64,000 nucleotides of DNA, from contig NZ_CP077079.1 in NCBI RefSeq assembly GCF_019139815.1, forward strand, positions 868,001 through 932,000, read 5' to 3'. This stretch comes from Pseudomonas asgharzadehiana (GTDB taxonomy: Bacteria; Pseudomonadota; Gammaproteobacteria; Pseudomonadales; Pseudomonadaceae). The translations under genes and the position numbers were made by a program. This document shows, piece after piece, positions 8,292 through 16,791 of this stretch (the stretch's first letter is position 1; the number at the start of each line of letters is the position of its first letter). The notes beneath the pieces are model-generated. The model was not told where the DNA came from and ran no database searches. It saw nothing but the letters and a program-made list of their open reading frames with translations.

Positions 8292-8774
8292 CTATTGAGC
8301 GTGCTTATGCCCGTGGTTGGCCATCGGCGGCACTTTTTGTACCGAGACTTGCACCTCGACCTTGCCGGCTTTTTCGAAGGTCAGGGTCAACGGAAATTGC
8401 TTGCCATCGGCCAACAGGCTGCGGTCTTTGAGGCCCAGCAGCATCACGTGATAAGCCATGGGCGCGAAGGTCAGTTCGCCCTTGGCCGGCACGGCCACGC
8501 TGGGCACTTGCTGCATCTTCATTAAATCGCCCTGCATCACATGCTCATGCAATTCGGCTTTCTGCGCCAAGGGCGTCTGAGCACTGAGCAGGCGATCCGG
8601 GGTGGCGCCGGTGTTATGAATGACAAAGTACGCCGCAACCGTCGGCGCGTTCGGCGGCAATTCCTGGGACCAGGGGTCGCTGACCAGCAGGTCGCCGGCC
8701 TTGTAGTCTTCGGCGTTGGCGGCACTGAACACCGGCAGCAGCAACGCGGCCAGAAGCAGGGAAGATTTAAGCAT
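8292..8774 (-). CDS. PCu(A)C-type periplasmic copper chaperone
   Basis: Exported protein of 160 residues with a clear signal peptide (MLKSSLLLAALLLPVFSAANA). The Cu(I)-binding motif H-x10-M-x21-H-x-M is complete: H76, M87, H109 and M111. A Met/His tail (MANHGHKHAQ) follows. In the family these proteins bind Cu(I) in the periplasm and deliver it, for example to cytochrome oxidase. Here the chaperone stands between two DUF2946 genes and upstream of an OprC receptor, which suggests handling of imported copper. The reading frame continues upstream, but the ATG at 8774 precedes the signal peptide and follows a GGAGA site. Confidence 0.92.
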   Translation of the reverse strand: MLKSSLLLAALLLPVFSAANAEDYKAGDLLVSDPWSQELPPNAPTVAAYFVIHNTGATPDRLLSAQTPLAQKAELHEHVMQGDLMKMQQVPSVAVPAKGELTFAPMAYHVMLLGLKDRSLLADGKQFPLTLTFEKAGKVEVQVSVQKVPPMANHGHKHAQ

Positions 8775-8821
8775 GGCAGTTCTCCAGAACGGTTCTAAAC
8801 GCAGTTCACTTGCGAAGAAGC

Positions 8822-9217
8822 TCAGACCGTTGGAGAGGCGCGGGGGTTGAGGCTCGGCCATTGCTGGCGCGGGGTTGGGGTTTGCAACGAGGGGGGTGGC
8901 AGGCTCTGTACCGCGTCGAACCGCGTGACGTACAACTGCGACGCATGCCCCGGCAACGCCACCAAGGGCGCCCCGCCGGAGCAACACCAGCAATGCTGCA
9001 TGGTGGAATGATCGTCCTGCTGCGGCGCCGGGATTTGCAGCTTGCCCAGGGCAATCGTCTTCAGGCTGGCGCCATTGGAAGAACAGAACCCGCCCCACAT
9101 CAGCCGCTTGACCGGGTCATCCGTCTGCTGCATCGCACTGGCCATCGGCATGGCAAACGCATTGAACAGCACTGCAAGGCAGGCGATCCAGGCAATTGCA
9201 AAGCGTTGACGGGCCAT
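8822..9217 (-). CDS. DUF2946 family protein, first gene of the copper-uptake cluster
   Basis: Protein of 131 residues with an N-terminal signal/anchor segment (about 6-28) and the DUF2946 hallmarks GGFCSSNG (residues 42-49) and HCWCC (75-79). The cysteine cluster and flanking His (QQDDHSTMQHC) suggest metal binding. A TTG at 9226 would add three residues, but the ATG at 9217 is the better start. It appears to be the promoter-proximal gene of the five-gene set DUF2946 / PCu(A)C / DUF2946 / oprC / PepSY-TM. It is separated by 97 bases from the toxin-antitoxin pair upstream. I saw no CueR-type dyad in front of it. Confidence 0.78.
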   Translation of the reverse strand: MARQRFAIAWIACLAVLFNAFAMPMASAMQQTDDPVKRLMWGGFCSSNGASLKTIALGKLQIPAPQQDDHSTMQHCWCCSGGAPLVALPGHASQLYVTRFDAVQSLPPPSLQTPTPRQQWPSLNPRASPTV

Positions 9218-9314
9218 GGCGGACAATCCGTAGGGTTAAAGGAGCAGGCGGGTATTTAGCCTGATCGGTGGGGAGAAGTAAAAAGGGACGGTGTGGTTTG
9301 GTGTCGCAGTGCCA

Positions 9315-9602
9315 TCAGATAGCGGTGGCGCGAAGTCTCAGGCCTAACGCCTTCATGACCTTCATGATAGTCGCGAACTCAGGATTGCCAGTGCTGGAGA
9401 GGGCTTTGTATAGACTTTCCCGTCCGAGACCTGCGTCGCGGGCGATTTGGGTCATGCCTTGGGCGCGGGCGATGTTGTTGAGCGCTGAACGAATCAGCAG
9501 CCCGTCACCGGCGTCCTCCTCGAAAGAAGCTTCCAGATACCCCGCAATGTCCTGAGGGCTCGTCAGGTGTTCGGCTATGTCGAAATCGTTAAATTGAGTC
9601 AT
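9315..9602 (-). CDS. Antitoxin of a HigBA-like addiction module (HTH)
   Basis: Protein of 95 residues with a helix-turn-helix (QIARDAGLGRESLYKALSS, about 53-71) near its C-terminus. It starts with an N-terminal segment typical of the 'addiction module antidote' family (DIAEHLTSPQDIAGYLEAS). The start codon lies three bases after the toxin stop, so the order is toxin then antitoxin, as in higBA. In the family the antitoxin blocks the toxin and represses the shared promoter. Confidence 0.88.
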   Translation of the reverse strand: MTQFNDFDIAEHLTSPQDIAGYLEASFEEDAGDGLLIRSALNNIARAQGMTQIARDAGLGRESLYKALSSTGNPEFATIMKVMKALGLRLRATAI

Positions 9603-9605
9603 GGG

Positions 9606-9908
9606 TCACTCCTTTCTCTCAAATTCATCGGCAATTGCTTTAGCGCGCTCAATGTCGCGTTTTTGCGTTGATTTATCGCCACCTGTCAGCAATAGGTAAA
9701 CCACCTCACCTACACGCTTGAAGTACACACGGTATCCAGGGCCATAGTGGATGCGCATTTCGGATATGCCATTTCCGACGTTTTCGCAGTCTCCAAAATT
9801 ACCCATTCTTGCGTTATCCAATCTTGTTAGTACGCGTCCATGGGCGGGTTGACTGCGCAACGAATAAAGCCATTCCTGAAACTCATCAGACCTCTTGAAG
9901 TGAATCAT
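9606..9908 (-). CDS. Type II toxin, RelE/ParE superfamily (HigB-like killer protein)
   Basis: Basic protein of 100 residues. The stretch GNFGDCENVGNGISEMRIHY followed by GYRVYF is the signature of the 'addiction module killer' branch of RelE-like toxins, which in general cleave mRNA at the ribosome. Its C-terminus (GGDKSTQKRDIERAKAIA) is also characteristic. The frame extends 17 codons upstream, but the internal ATG at 9908 matches the family start. It is the first gene of a two-gene operon with the antitoxin. Target and activity are not shown by the sequence. Confidence 0.87.
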   Translation of the reverse strand: MIHFKRSDEFQEWLYSLRSQPAHGRVLTRLDNARMGNFGDCENVGNGISEMRIHYGPGYRVYFKRVGEVVYLLLTGGDKSTQKRDIERAKAIADEFERKE

Positions 9909-10172
9909 CTCGGATCGTATTCCTTGGGATACACATTGGCAAGTTGCGATGCGCTGCAAAAAGCAGGCATCCCCATCGCGGACGCTGATGCAAAACCGCG
10001 AGCGGGGAGGTTAGGGCGAGGGCTTTTGGCTGAGCCAGCCAGCTTGTTCAGAAGTGTTTGTAGGGGATTCGACTTTCGGTGGTGAGGCCCGAGAGTTGGC
10101 TGTTCGGTTGGTTCCGAGAGGAATTACTCGGCGTTGCGCAGACCGCAGCAGTAGCTGGATGACGCAGTTTTA
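9909..10172. other. Gene-free stretch upstream of the toxin-antitoxin pair
   Basis: Together with the following repeat this is 365 bases without a gene. It must contain the toxin-antitoxin promoter near its left end and the downstream region of cobK near its right end. I found no convincing coding frame, RNA gene or terminator. Composition is slightly lower in GC than the flanks around 10030-10110. Confidence 0.5.
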
Positions 10173-10260
10173 AATGTGGGGGCTTGCTCCCGATGGCGGT
10201 GTGAAGTCAGTCAATCAGTGGCTGACACGCCGCCATCGGGAGCAAGCCCCCTCCCACAAT
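10173..10260. repeat. REP doublet (REPIN-like) downstream of cobK
   Basis: AATGTGGGGGCTTGCTCCCGATGGCGGTGT at the left faces ACGCCGCCATCGGGAGCAAGCCCCCTCCCACA at the right, with a short centre containing CAGTCAATCAGTGGCTG. The two arms form a long hairpin. It sits between the convergent-side end of cobK and the toxin-antitoxin promoter region. Confidence 0.85.
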
Positions 10261-10273
10261 GGATCGGTGGTGT

Positions 10274-10993
10274 TTAAAGAAGGGTGATTGCCTGTAAGGC
10301 CGCCGACACGGTGGCGAACTCCCGGTCCACGGTCGCCAACACCGGTCGCTTCAGCACCAGCACCGGCACCCCTCGTTCCCGCGCCACTTCCAGCTTGGGC
10401 TCGGTGGCGGTGCTGCCGCTGTTCTTGCTGATCAGCACATCAATTGCGCGTCGCTCGAATAACTCGCGCTCGTCCTCGATCAGAAACGGTCCACGTGCGC
10501 CTATCACTTCACAGCGCTCATTTCCCGGGTATACCTCCAGCGCCCGTAACGTCCAGAACTGCCCGGGGGGAATTTCGTCGAGGTGCTGCAACGGCTCGCG
10601 CCCCAAGGTGAACAGCGGCCGGTTGAACGGTTTCAAGGCCTGGATCAGCCCGGCCCAGTCACTGACCTCACGCCAATCATCGCCTACCTGCGGTTGCCAC
10701 GCTGGGCGCCGCAGTGCCCAGCAGGGCACGCCACTCAACTGTGCAGCCTCGGCGGCATTGCGGCTGATCTGCGCTGCATACGGATGGGTCGCGTCGAGGA
10801 TCAGGCTAATGCCCTCATCACGAACGAACTGCGCCAACCCCTCGGCGCCGCCATAACCGCCGACACGCACCTGGCAGGTAAGGTCGGTCGGCACGCGACC
10901 GACACCGGCCAGGCTGTAGAGATGTTCCGGGCCCAGCGTGCGGGCAATGGCCAGCGCTTCAGTCACGCCGCCCAGCAGCAGAATCCGTTTCAT
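10274..10993 (-). CDS. cobK: Precorrin-6A reductase CobK
   Basis: Cytoplasmic NADPH-dependent reductase of 239 residues that converts precorrin-6A to dihydro-precorrin-6A in aerobic cobalamin synthesis. The N-terminal nucleotide-binding stretch is [15 protein letters not shown], and [17 protein letters not shown] is the family signature in the first half. The C-terminal half has [20 protein letters not shown], also diagnostic. Length is normal. The start overlaps the cobL stop by four bases, so cobL and cobK form one operon (cobL first). Confidence 0.95.
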   Translation of the reverse strand: MKRILLLGGVTEALAIARTLGPEHLYSLAGVGRVPTDLTCQVRVGGYGGAEGLAQFVRDEGISLILDATHPYAAQISRNAAEAAQLSGVPCWALRRPAWQPQVGDDWREVSDWAGLIQALKPFNRPLFTLGREPLQHLDEIPPGQFWTLRALEVYPGNERCEVIGARGPFLIEDERELFERRAIDVLISKNSGSTATEPKLEVARERGVPVLVLKRPVLATVDREFATVSAALQAITLL

Positions 10994-12195
10994 AGCGGCT
11001 TGACCACGTCCAGCAGGGTGATCGGCAGCGCCTGGCGCCAGGTATCAAACTCCCCCAACGGCTGCGCCTGGGCCACGTGGATGCGGGTCAGTTCGCCGCC
11101 GTGCTCCGCGCGCCAGTTCATCAAGGTCATTTCGCTTTGCAGGGTCACGGCGTTGGCGACCAACCGCCCGCCGGGGCGCAGGTGGTGCCAGCAGGTGTCG
11201 AGTACGCCGTCGCGGGTGACGCCGCCACCGATGAAGATCGCGTCGGGTACCGGCAGGCCCTGCAATGCGTCCGGGGCTTTACCGCGCACCAGATGCAGGC
11301 CGGGCACACCGAGGGCGTCACGGTTGTGTTCGATCAGGCCTTGGCGACCTTCGTCGGCTTCAATCGCCAGCGCTCGGCAACTGGGGTGCGTGCGCATCCA
11401 CTCGATACCGATGGAGCCGCTGCCCGCGCCCACGTCCCACAGCAGTTCGCCGGGCATCGGCGCGAGGCGGGCGAGGGTCATGGCGCGCACATCGCGCTTG
11501 GTCAGTTGGCCGTCGTGTTTGAAGGCCGCGTCCGGCAGGCCCGCCAGGCGTGACAACGGTGGTGTGTCGGCAGAGGCGATGCACTCGATGGCGACCAGGT
11601 TCAGATCGGCAGTGCTGAGGTGTTGCCAGCTTGCGGCCAGTCCATCGAGGCGCCGCTCGTGCGCGCCGCCCACCTGTTCAAACACCGTCAATCGGCTGGG
11701 CCCGAACCCTGCCTCGGTCAATAACGCCGCCATCAACGCAGGGCTGCCACCGTCATTGCTCAGCACTAACAAGCGCACGCCGCTGGCCAGGTGCGCATTG
11801 ATTGCCGCAAAGGGCCGGGCCACCACGGATAACGTCACCACGTCCTGCAACGGCCAGCCCAAACGCGCGGCTGCCAGGGAAACCGACGACGGTGCCGGTA
11901 AAATCAGCAACTCTTCAGCCGCGATCTGCCGCGCCAGACTGGCCCCCACGCCATAGAACATCGGATCTCCGCTGGCCAGCACGCACACCGGTTCGCCACG
12001 TTTTGCCAGCACCGGTTCCAGGGAAAACGGGCTCGGCCACAGCTGGCGCTCGCCACGAATGCACACGGGCAACAGGTCCAACTGGCGCTGAGCACCTATA
12101 ATCCGCGTGGCGCGCAACAGGGCATGCCGGGCATTCCTGCCCAGCCCCTTGAAGCCGTCTTCACCGATGCCTACAACCGTCAGCCAGGGCGACAT
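10990..12195 (-). CDS. cobL: Precorrin-6Y C5,15-methyltransferase (decarboxylating) CobL
   Basis: Bifunctional enzyme of 401 residues. The N-terminal CbiE-type methyltransferase domain (about 1-200) opens [16 protein letters not shown]. The C-terminal CbiT-type domain (about 215-400) has the SAM-binding motif [16 protein letters not shown] and the later [13 protein letters not shown]. It methylates C5 and C15 and removes the acetate side chain at C12. I chose the ATG at 12195 because AAGGA lies 6 bases before it; the ATG at 12201 overlaps that site. It faces away from cobG across 95 bases. Confidence 0.95.
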   Translation of the reverse strand: MSPWLTVVGIGEDGFKGLGRNARHALLRATRIIGAQRQLDLLPVCIRGERQLWPSPFSLEPVLAKRGEPVCVLASGDPMFYGVGASLARQIAAEELLILPAPSSVSLAAARLGWPLQDVVTLSVVARPFAAINAHLASGVRLLVLSNDGGSPALMAALLTEAGFGPSRLTVFEQVGGAHERRLDGLAASWQHLSTADLNLVAIECIASADTPPLSRLAGLPDAAFKHDGQLTKRDVRAMTLARLAPMPGELLWDVGAGSGSIGIEWMRTHPSCRALAIEADEGRQGLIEHNRDALGVPGLHLVRGKAPDALQGLPVPDAIFIGGGVTRDGVLDTCWHHLRPGGRLVANAVTLQSEMTLMNWRAEHGGELTRIHVAQAQPLGEFDTWRQALPITLLDVVKPL

Positions 12196-12290
12196 ATCCA
12201 TTCCTTGAGCGACATCCGACGGGCAGGCTTTTCATGCCGCCGGACAAAGCAGGCATAATACCGCGCCTTTACCCGTGAACCGGTAGCTCC
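12196..12290. promoter_or_regulatory. Divergent promoter region of cobL-cobK and cobG-cobH-cobI-cobJ
   Basis: These 95 bases must hold both start signals. ATAATACC at about 12256-12263 could be a -10 element for cobG. The region is too short for a full cobalamin riboswitch (about 200 bases), and no B12-box-like sequence is visible, so control by a riboswitch here is unlikely. Confidence 0.45.
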
Positions 12291-13580
12291 GTGAACCCAA
12301 CGCCCGCTCTGAATACCTTGCGCCCCTCGGCTTGTCCGGGGTTGCTGCGTATCGTCCAGGCCTTGGACGGCGGCATTTGCCGGATCAAGTTGGCCGGTGG
12401 TTCGATCAGCGCCGCCCAGGCCAACGCCGTGGCGGACGCGGCCCAGGCCTATGCCGGTGGGGTGATCGAGGCAACCAACCGCGCCAACCTGCAGATCCGC
12501 GGGATCGGCGCCGAGCAGGATGCCTTGATCGCGAGGCTGCTCGCCGCTGGCCTTGGCCCGAACAACGCCGCTGGTGACGATGTACGCAACCTGATGCTCA
12601 GCCCCAGCGCCGGTATCGACCCGCAGATGCTGTTCGACACCCGCCCCCTGGCTGGGCAGATCCTTGCCACGCTGGAAAATAATCCGCGTTTTCACGGGTT
12701 GTCGGCCAAGTTCGCCGTGCAACTGGATGGCGGCGAGGCCCTGGCGATGCTCGAACATCATCATGACCTGTGGTTGTCGGCATTCGTGCGCGATGGCCAG
12801 ACGTTGCTCGCGTTTGGCCTGGCGGGTTGCCCGGGCCTGGATGCGCCGCTGGCCGCCGTGCGATTGGACCAGGGGCACGCACTGGTGGTGGCCGTCCTCG
12901 AAGCGTTCCTTGCCCTCGCGGCCCCAGAGCAAACCCGCATGCGCCATTTGCCTGTGGATAACGTACTGAGCCACCTGAGCCTGCCTCTGCTGCCGGCAAG
13001 CGGTTTCAATCGCCCGGCCAGTGGCGCTTTGTTACACCTTGGGACTTATCCACAGCCTCAACAGAATCAGTTTTATGTCGCCGCTGTCGCGCCCTTGGGC
13101 CGCCTCGATTCAACGATGCTCAAGGGCGCCGCACAGCTTGCCGGCGATTACGGGGACGGCACTTTGCGCTTCACCCCTTGGCAGGGCGTGCTGCTGCCCA
13201 ATGTCGAAAAACCTTACGCCGTGACCGAGCGCCTGGCACAGCTGGGCTTCCTTTGCTCGGCCGACCAGCCCCTGGCGCGCCTGGTCGCCTGCACCGGCTC
13301 CAGCGGTTGCGGCAAAGCCTTGGCCGACACCAAGGCCGATGCCATGCAACTGGCCGCGCAGGCACCCGGCGCCGAGGCGCATCTGTCCGGCTGCCCACGT
13401 TCCTGCGCCGCCGCGCACACCGCGCCGGTCACCTTGCTGGCAGTGAGCCCTGGCCACTACGACCTCTATTTTCGCGATGCAGCCCAGCCAGGTTTTGGCC
13501 GGCTGCACGCGCGCACTCTTTCCATTGAAGCGGCGGGCGCCCTGTTACGCGCTCGTCCACGGAGCAACACCGATGATTGA
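12291..13580 (+). CDS. cobG: Precorrin-3B synthase CobG
   Basis: Oxygen-dependent Fe-S/sirohaem-type enzyme of 429 residues that hydroxylates precorrin-3A and forms the gamma-lactone, the step that marks the aerobic pathway. Two nitrite/sulfite-reductase ferredoxin-like halves are visible. The cluster ligands are in the C-terminal half: ACTGSSGCGK, then GCPRSCA about 40 residues later. GTG at 12291 is the start; no strong ribosome site is visible. It overlaps cobH by 8 bases and leads a four-gene operon. Confidence 0.93.
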   Translation: MNPTPALNTLRPSACPGLLRIVQALDGGICRIKLAGGSISAAQANAVADAAQAYAGGVIEATNRANLQIRGIGAEQDALIARLLAAGLGPNNAAGDDVRNLMLSPSAGIDPQMLFDTRPLAGQILATLENNPRFHGLSAKFAVQLDGGEALAMLEHHHDLWLSAFVRDGQTLLAFGLAGCPGLDAPLAAVRLDQGHALVVAVLEAFLALAAPEQTRMRHLPVDNVLSHLSLPLLPASGFNRPASGALLHLGTYPQPQQNQFYVAAVAPLGRLDSTMLKGAAQLAGDYGDGTLRFTPWQGVLLPNVEKPYAVTERLAQLGFLCSADQPLARLVACTGSSGCGKALADTKADAMQLAAQAPGAEAHLSGCPRSCAAAHTAPVTLLAVSPGHYDLYFRDAAQPGFGRLHARTLSIEAAGALLRARPRSNTDD

Positions 13581-14199
13581 TTACATCCGCGACGGTCAGG
13601 AGATCTATCGCAACTCCTTCGCCATTATTCGCGCGGAAGCCAGGTTGGAGCGTATCCCGGCCGACCTGGAAAAACTCGCGGTGCGGGTGATTCATGCGTG
13701 CGGCATGGTGGATGCCATCGACGGCCTGCAATTCTCCGCCGGTGCCGGCAAGGCCGGGCGCGACGCGCTGGCCGCCGGCGCGCCGATCTTGTGTGATGCG
13801 CGGATGGTTTCCGAGGGCGTGACCCGTGCGCGCCTGCCGGCCAATAACCCGGTGATCTGCACCCTGCGCGACGACAGCGTGCCTGAGTTGGCGCGGGAGT
13901 TGGGCAACACCCGTTCCGCTGCCGCCCTGGAGCTGTGGCGCCCGCATTTGGCAGGCAGCGTGGTGGTGATCGGCAATGCGCCGACCGCCTTGTTCTACTT
14001 GCTGGAAATGCTCGACGCCGGCGCGCCGAAACCGGCGTTGATCCTTGGCTTCCCGGTGGGTTTCGTCGGTGCTGCCGAATCCAAGGCGATGCTGGCGGCT
14101 GATAGCCGTGGCGTGCCGTTCGTGATCATGCAGGGCCGGCTGGGCGGCAGCGCCATGGCCGCCGCCGCGGTCAATGCACTCGCCACGGAGGTCGAATAA
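13573..14199 (+). CDS. cobH: Precorrin-8X methylmutase CobH
   Basis: Enzyme of 208 residues that moves a methyl group from C11 to C12 to give hydrogenobyrinate. The opening ends with [14 protein letters not shown], in which the conserved [11 protein letters not shown] is diagnostic. [12 protein letters not shown] carries the catalytic His, and [13 protein letters not shown] lies near the C-terminus. Start and stop overlap both neighbours (8 bases with cobG, 1 base with cobI), showing a translationally coupled operon. Confidence 0.95.
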   Translation: MIDYIRDGQEIYRNSFAIIRAEARLERIPADLEKLAVRVIHACGMVDAIDGLQFSAGAGKAGRDALAAGAPILCDARMVSEGVTRARLPANNPVICTLRDDSVPELARELGNTRSAAALELWRPHLAGSVVVIGNAPTALFYLLEMLDAGAPKPALILGFPVGFVGAAESKAMLAADSRGVPFVIMQGRLGGSAMAAAAVNALATEVE

Positions 14200-14930
14200 T
14201 GCCCGTGCGCGGACGTTTGATCGGCCTGGGCGTAGGCCCCGGCGACCCGGAACTGATCACCCTCAAGGCCCTGCGCCTGCTGCGTGAATCGCCGGTGGTG
14301 GCGTACTTCGTGGCCAAGGGCAAGAAGGGCAATGCATTCGGCATCATCGAGGATCACCTGGTGCCGCAACAGACCCTGATGCCGCTGGTGTACCCGGTGA
14401 CGACCGAGGCATTGCCGGCGCCGCTGTCGTACGAGCAAGTGATCAGCGATTTCTACGATACCGCCAGCGTCAATGTGGCTGCGCACCTGGATGCCGGGCG
14501 CGATGTGGCGGTGATCTGCGAAGGCGATCCATTCTTCTACGGCTCCTACATGTACCTGCACGACCGCTTGGCCGAACGTTACGACGCGCAGGTCATCCCC
14601 GGCGTGTGTTCGATGCTCGGTGGCGCCTCTGTGCTGGGCGCGCCGCTGGTGTATCGCAACCAGAGCCTGTCGGTGCTGTCGGGCGTGCTGCCCCATGACG
14701 ACCTCAAGCGCCGCCTGGCGGATGCCGATGCCGCCGTGATCATGAAACTGGGTCGCAACTTCCCCAAGGTGCGCCAGGTACTGGAAGAACTCGGCCTGGC
14801 CGAGCGCGCGTTGTATGTGGAGCGCGCCACCATGGCTAACCAAAAGATCGTGCCGCTGGATCAGGTGGAGCCGATGTCGTCGCCGTATTTCTCGCTGATC
14901 ATCGTGCCCGGTGAGCGGTGGCAAGGGTGA
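14199..14930 (+). CDS. cobI: Precorrin-2 C20-methyltransferase CobI
   Basis: SAM-dependent methyltransferase of 243 residues of the tetrapyrrole methylase family. The N-terminal [17 protein letters not shown] and the central [15 protein letters not shown] are the two conserved SAM-site motifs, followed by [20 protein letters not shown]. It converts precorrin-2 to precorrin-3A, the substrate of CobG. The start codon shares one base with the cobH stop (TAATG) and its stop shares one base with the cobJ start (TGATG). Confidence 0.95.
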   Translation: MPVRGRLIGLGVGPGDPELITLKALRLLRESPVVAYFVAKGKKGNAFGIIEDHLVPQQTLMPLVYPVTTEALPAPLSYEQVISDFYDTASVNVAAHLDAGRDVAVICEGDPFFYGSYMYLHDRLAERYDAQVIPGVCSMLGGASVLGAPLVYRNQSLSVLSGVLPHDDLKRRLADADAAVIMKLGRNFPKVRQVLEELGLAERALYVERATMANQKIVPLDQVEPMSSPYFSLIIVPGERWQG

Positions 14931-16567
14931 TGACGCCAGCGATTGTCATACTGGGCCAGGGCAGCCTGGCCACGGCGCGCAGGATCCAGCAGCTGTACCC
15001 CGGCGCCTTGATCCATGGGCTGGCGGGGCGGGTTGAGGGCGCCGACCAGGCCTACGACGAATTCGGCGCCACCCTGCGCCGGCTGTATCAACACGGCACG
15101 CCGCTGATTGCGCTGTGCGCCGCCGGCATCGTGATCCGCACCCTGGCGCCGCTGCTGCTGGAAAAAGGTGACGAGCCCGCCGTGCTCGCCGTGGCCGAAG
15201 ACGGCAGCGCCGTGGTGCCGCTGCTCGGTGGCCTGGGCGGGGTTAACGTGATGGCGCGGCACATCGGCGCCGCGCTGAATGTCGCCGCGGCGATCACCAC
15301 CAGTGGCGAGTTGCGTTTCGGCACCTGCCTGCTCAACCCGCCCGCGGGTTATGAGCTGGCGGACCTGGAACTGGGCAAGCGCTTCGTCAGCGACTTGCTG
15401 GGCGGCGAAAGCGTACGTATCGAAGGCGCCGCGCCGTGGTTGGATCAAGCGCATCTGCCCCAGGACCCGCAAGCGCGTTTGGCGATCCATGTGAGCAGCG
15501 CCGAGCGCGTGCCCGTCGCCAACGAATTGTTGATCTACCCCAAGAATGTAAGCGTGACCTGCAAACCGGGCGCGCGATTGGCCGAGCGTGTGCGTGCTGC
15601 GTTGCATGACGCGGGCATTGCCGTGCAATCGCTGGCGTGCCTGCTCGCCAGCGATACGCAGATGGCCGAGGCGACGCTGCATGAAGCGGCCTCGGCATTG
15701 GCTGTGCCGCTGCGTTTCGCCAGCGTCAGCCAAGACGCCGACATCGTGATTCACGTTGCCGAGCAACCCCTGGACCTGTTCCAGGTAGGGCGTGCGCGTG
15801 GCCGTCTTGCCGTGATCGGCCTGGGCCCTGGCGCGGCCGAGTTGATGGTGCCGGCGGTCAAGGCTGAACTGGCCCGTTGCACCGACGTGCTGGGCTATGA
15901 AACCTACGTGCGCATGGCGGGGCCGTTCCGTGACGACCAGGTGCAGCACTGCACCGATAACCGTGAAGAAATGCAGCGTGCGCGCCACGCCTTCGAACTG
16001 GCCGCCCAAGGCCGTTCGGTGGTGGTGGTGTCGTCCGGTGACCCTGGCGTATTCGCCATGGCCGCTGCCGTGATCGAAGCGTTGCACGAGTCCGGCGACC
16101 CGGCCTGGCATCAGGTCGACCTGGAGATCCTGCCGGGCGTCTCGGCTTCGCTGGCCACCGCCGCCCAGGCAGGTGCGCCGCTGGGGCATGACTTCTGTGT
16201 GATGTCGCTGTCGGACAACCTCAAGCCCTGGTCGATCATCGAAAAACGCTTGGACCTTGCCTCCCAGGCCGACCTGGCCCTGGCGTTCTACAACCCGATC
16301 TCGCGGTCGCGGCCCTGGCAGTTGGGGCGCGCCCTGGAAATCGTCGCGCTGCACCGCACCCCGCAAACGCCGGTGGTGCTGGGCCGTGATGTCGGGCGCC
16401 CAGGCCAGACCTTGCGTGTCACCACGCTGGGGCAACTGACGCCGGAGCAGGTGGACATGCGCACCATGGTGCTGATCGGCTCGTCCACCACCTGCACATT
16501 CCCCAGGGCCGGTGGTGGTGAATGGGTCTATACGCCGCGTTGGTACGGCGAAAAACCCGTCGCCTGA
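14930..16567 (+). CDS. cobJ: CbiG-like domain fused to precorrin-3B C17-methyltransferase CobJ
   Basis: Two-part protein of 545 residues. Residues about 1-290 are CbiG/CobE-like: IALCAAGIVIRTLAPLL, then PLLGGLGGVNVMARHIG, then a CbiG_C/CobE-like part with AVQSLACLLASDTQ. Residues about 295-545 are a complete CobJ methylase with LAVIGLGPGAAELMVPA, VVSSGDPGVFAMAAAV, LPGVSASLATAAQAGAPLGH and FYNPISRSR. CobJ methylates C17 with ring contraction. The N-terminal half lacks the His of the usual SGHxGGAN motif of CbiG (here GGLGGVN). I chose the ATG at 14930, one base into the cobI stop, over an upstream GTG at 14918. A terminator follows. Confidence 0.93.
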   Translation: MTPAIVILGQGSLATARRIQQLYPGALIHGLAGRVEGADQAYDEFGATLRRLYQHGTPLIALCAAGIVIRTLAPLLLEKGDEPAVLAVAEDGSAVVPLLGGLGGVNVMARHIGAALNVAAAITTSGELRFGTCLLNPPAGYELADLELGKRFVSDLLGGESVRIEGAAPWLDQAHLPQDPQARLAIHVSSAERVPVANELLIYPKNVSVTCKPGARLAERVRAALHDAGIAVQSLACLLASDTQMAEATLHEAASALAVPLRFASVSQDADIVIHVAEQPLDLFQVGRARGRLAVIGLGPGAAELMVPAVKAELARCTDVLGYETYVRMAGPFRDDQVQHCTDNREEMQRARHAFELAAQGRSVVVVSSGDPGVFAMAAAVIEALHESGDPAWHQVDLEILPGVSASLATAAQAGAPLGHDFCVMSLSDNLKPWSIIEKRLDLASQADLALAFYNPISRSRPWQLGRALEIVALHRTPQTPVVLGRDVGRPGQTLRVTTLGQLTPEQVDMRTMVLIGSSTTCTFPRAGGGEWVYTPRWYGEKPVA

Positions 16568-16576
16568 CGCTGCACG

Positions 16577-16634
16577 AAAGCTCCGATTGACGCTGGGTAA
16601 CCACCTGCCGTTATTCGGAGCTTTTTCTTTTTTT
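16577..16634 (+). terminator. Rho-independent terminator after cobJ
   Basis: AAAGCTCCGA (16577-16586) pairs with TCGGAGCTTT (16615-16624) around a 28-base loop, and the right arm runs into a T-rich tract (TTTTTCTTTTTTTAT). It begins 10 bases after the cobJ stop codon, so it ends the cobG-J operon. Confidence 0.75.
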
Positions 16635-16791
16635 ATCGAGGAAAACCGCAAGGGCGACGGCTGCCCCCTACGATTGCTGGGCGGCGTTTTCCGGCGCGCT
16701 CGCGCAAGCGATGTTTGTGGCCTGGAAAGTCCACCGGGCGCTGGACTAGTGTGCGAGCAAGCCCCATGTGGGGCGCTTGTGGAGAACGAAA

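Noticed and set aside
8822..9300. A CueR box in front of the copper-import cluster
   Set aside because: I looked for TTGACC with a 19-base spacer and an ACCTT...AAGGT dyad and found none. The region has only weak, unconvincing promoter-like sequences.
12196..12290. Cobalamin riboswitch between cobL and cobG
   Set aside because: The gap is too short and shows no B12-box-like sequence.
14861..16651. A 596-codon open frame opposite cobJ
   Set aside because: Shadow of the cobJ codon pattern; no ribosome site and no domain motif.
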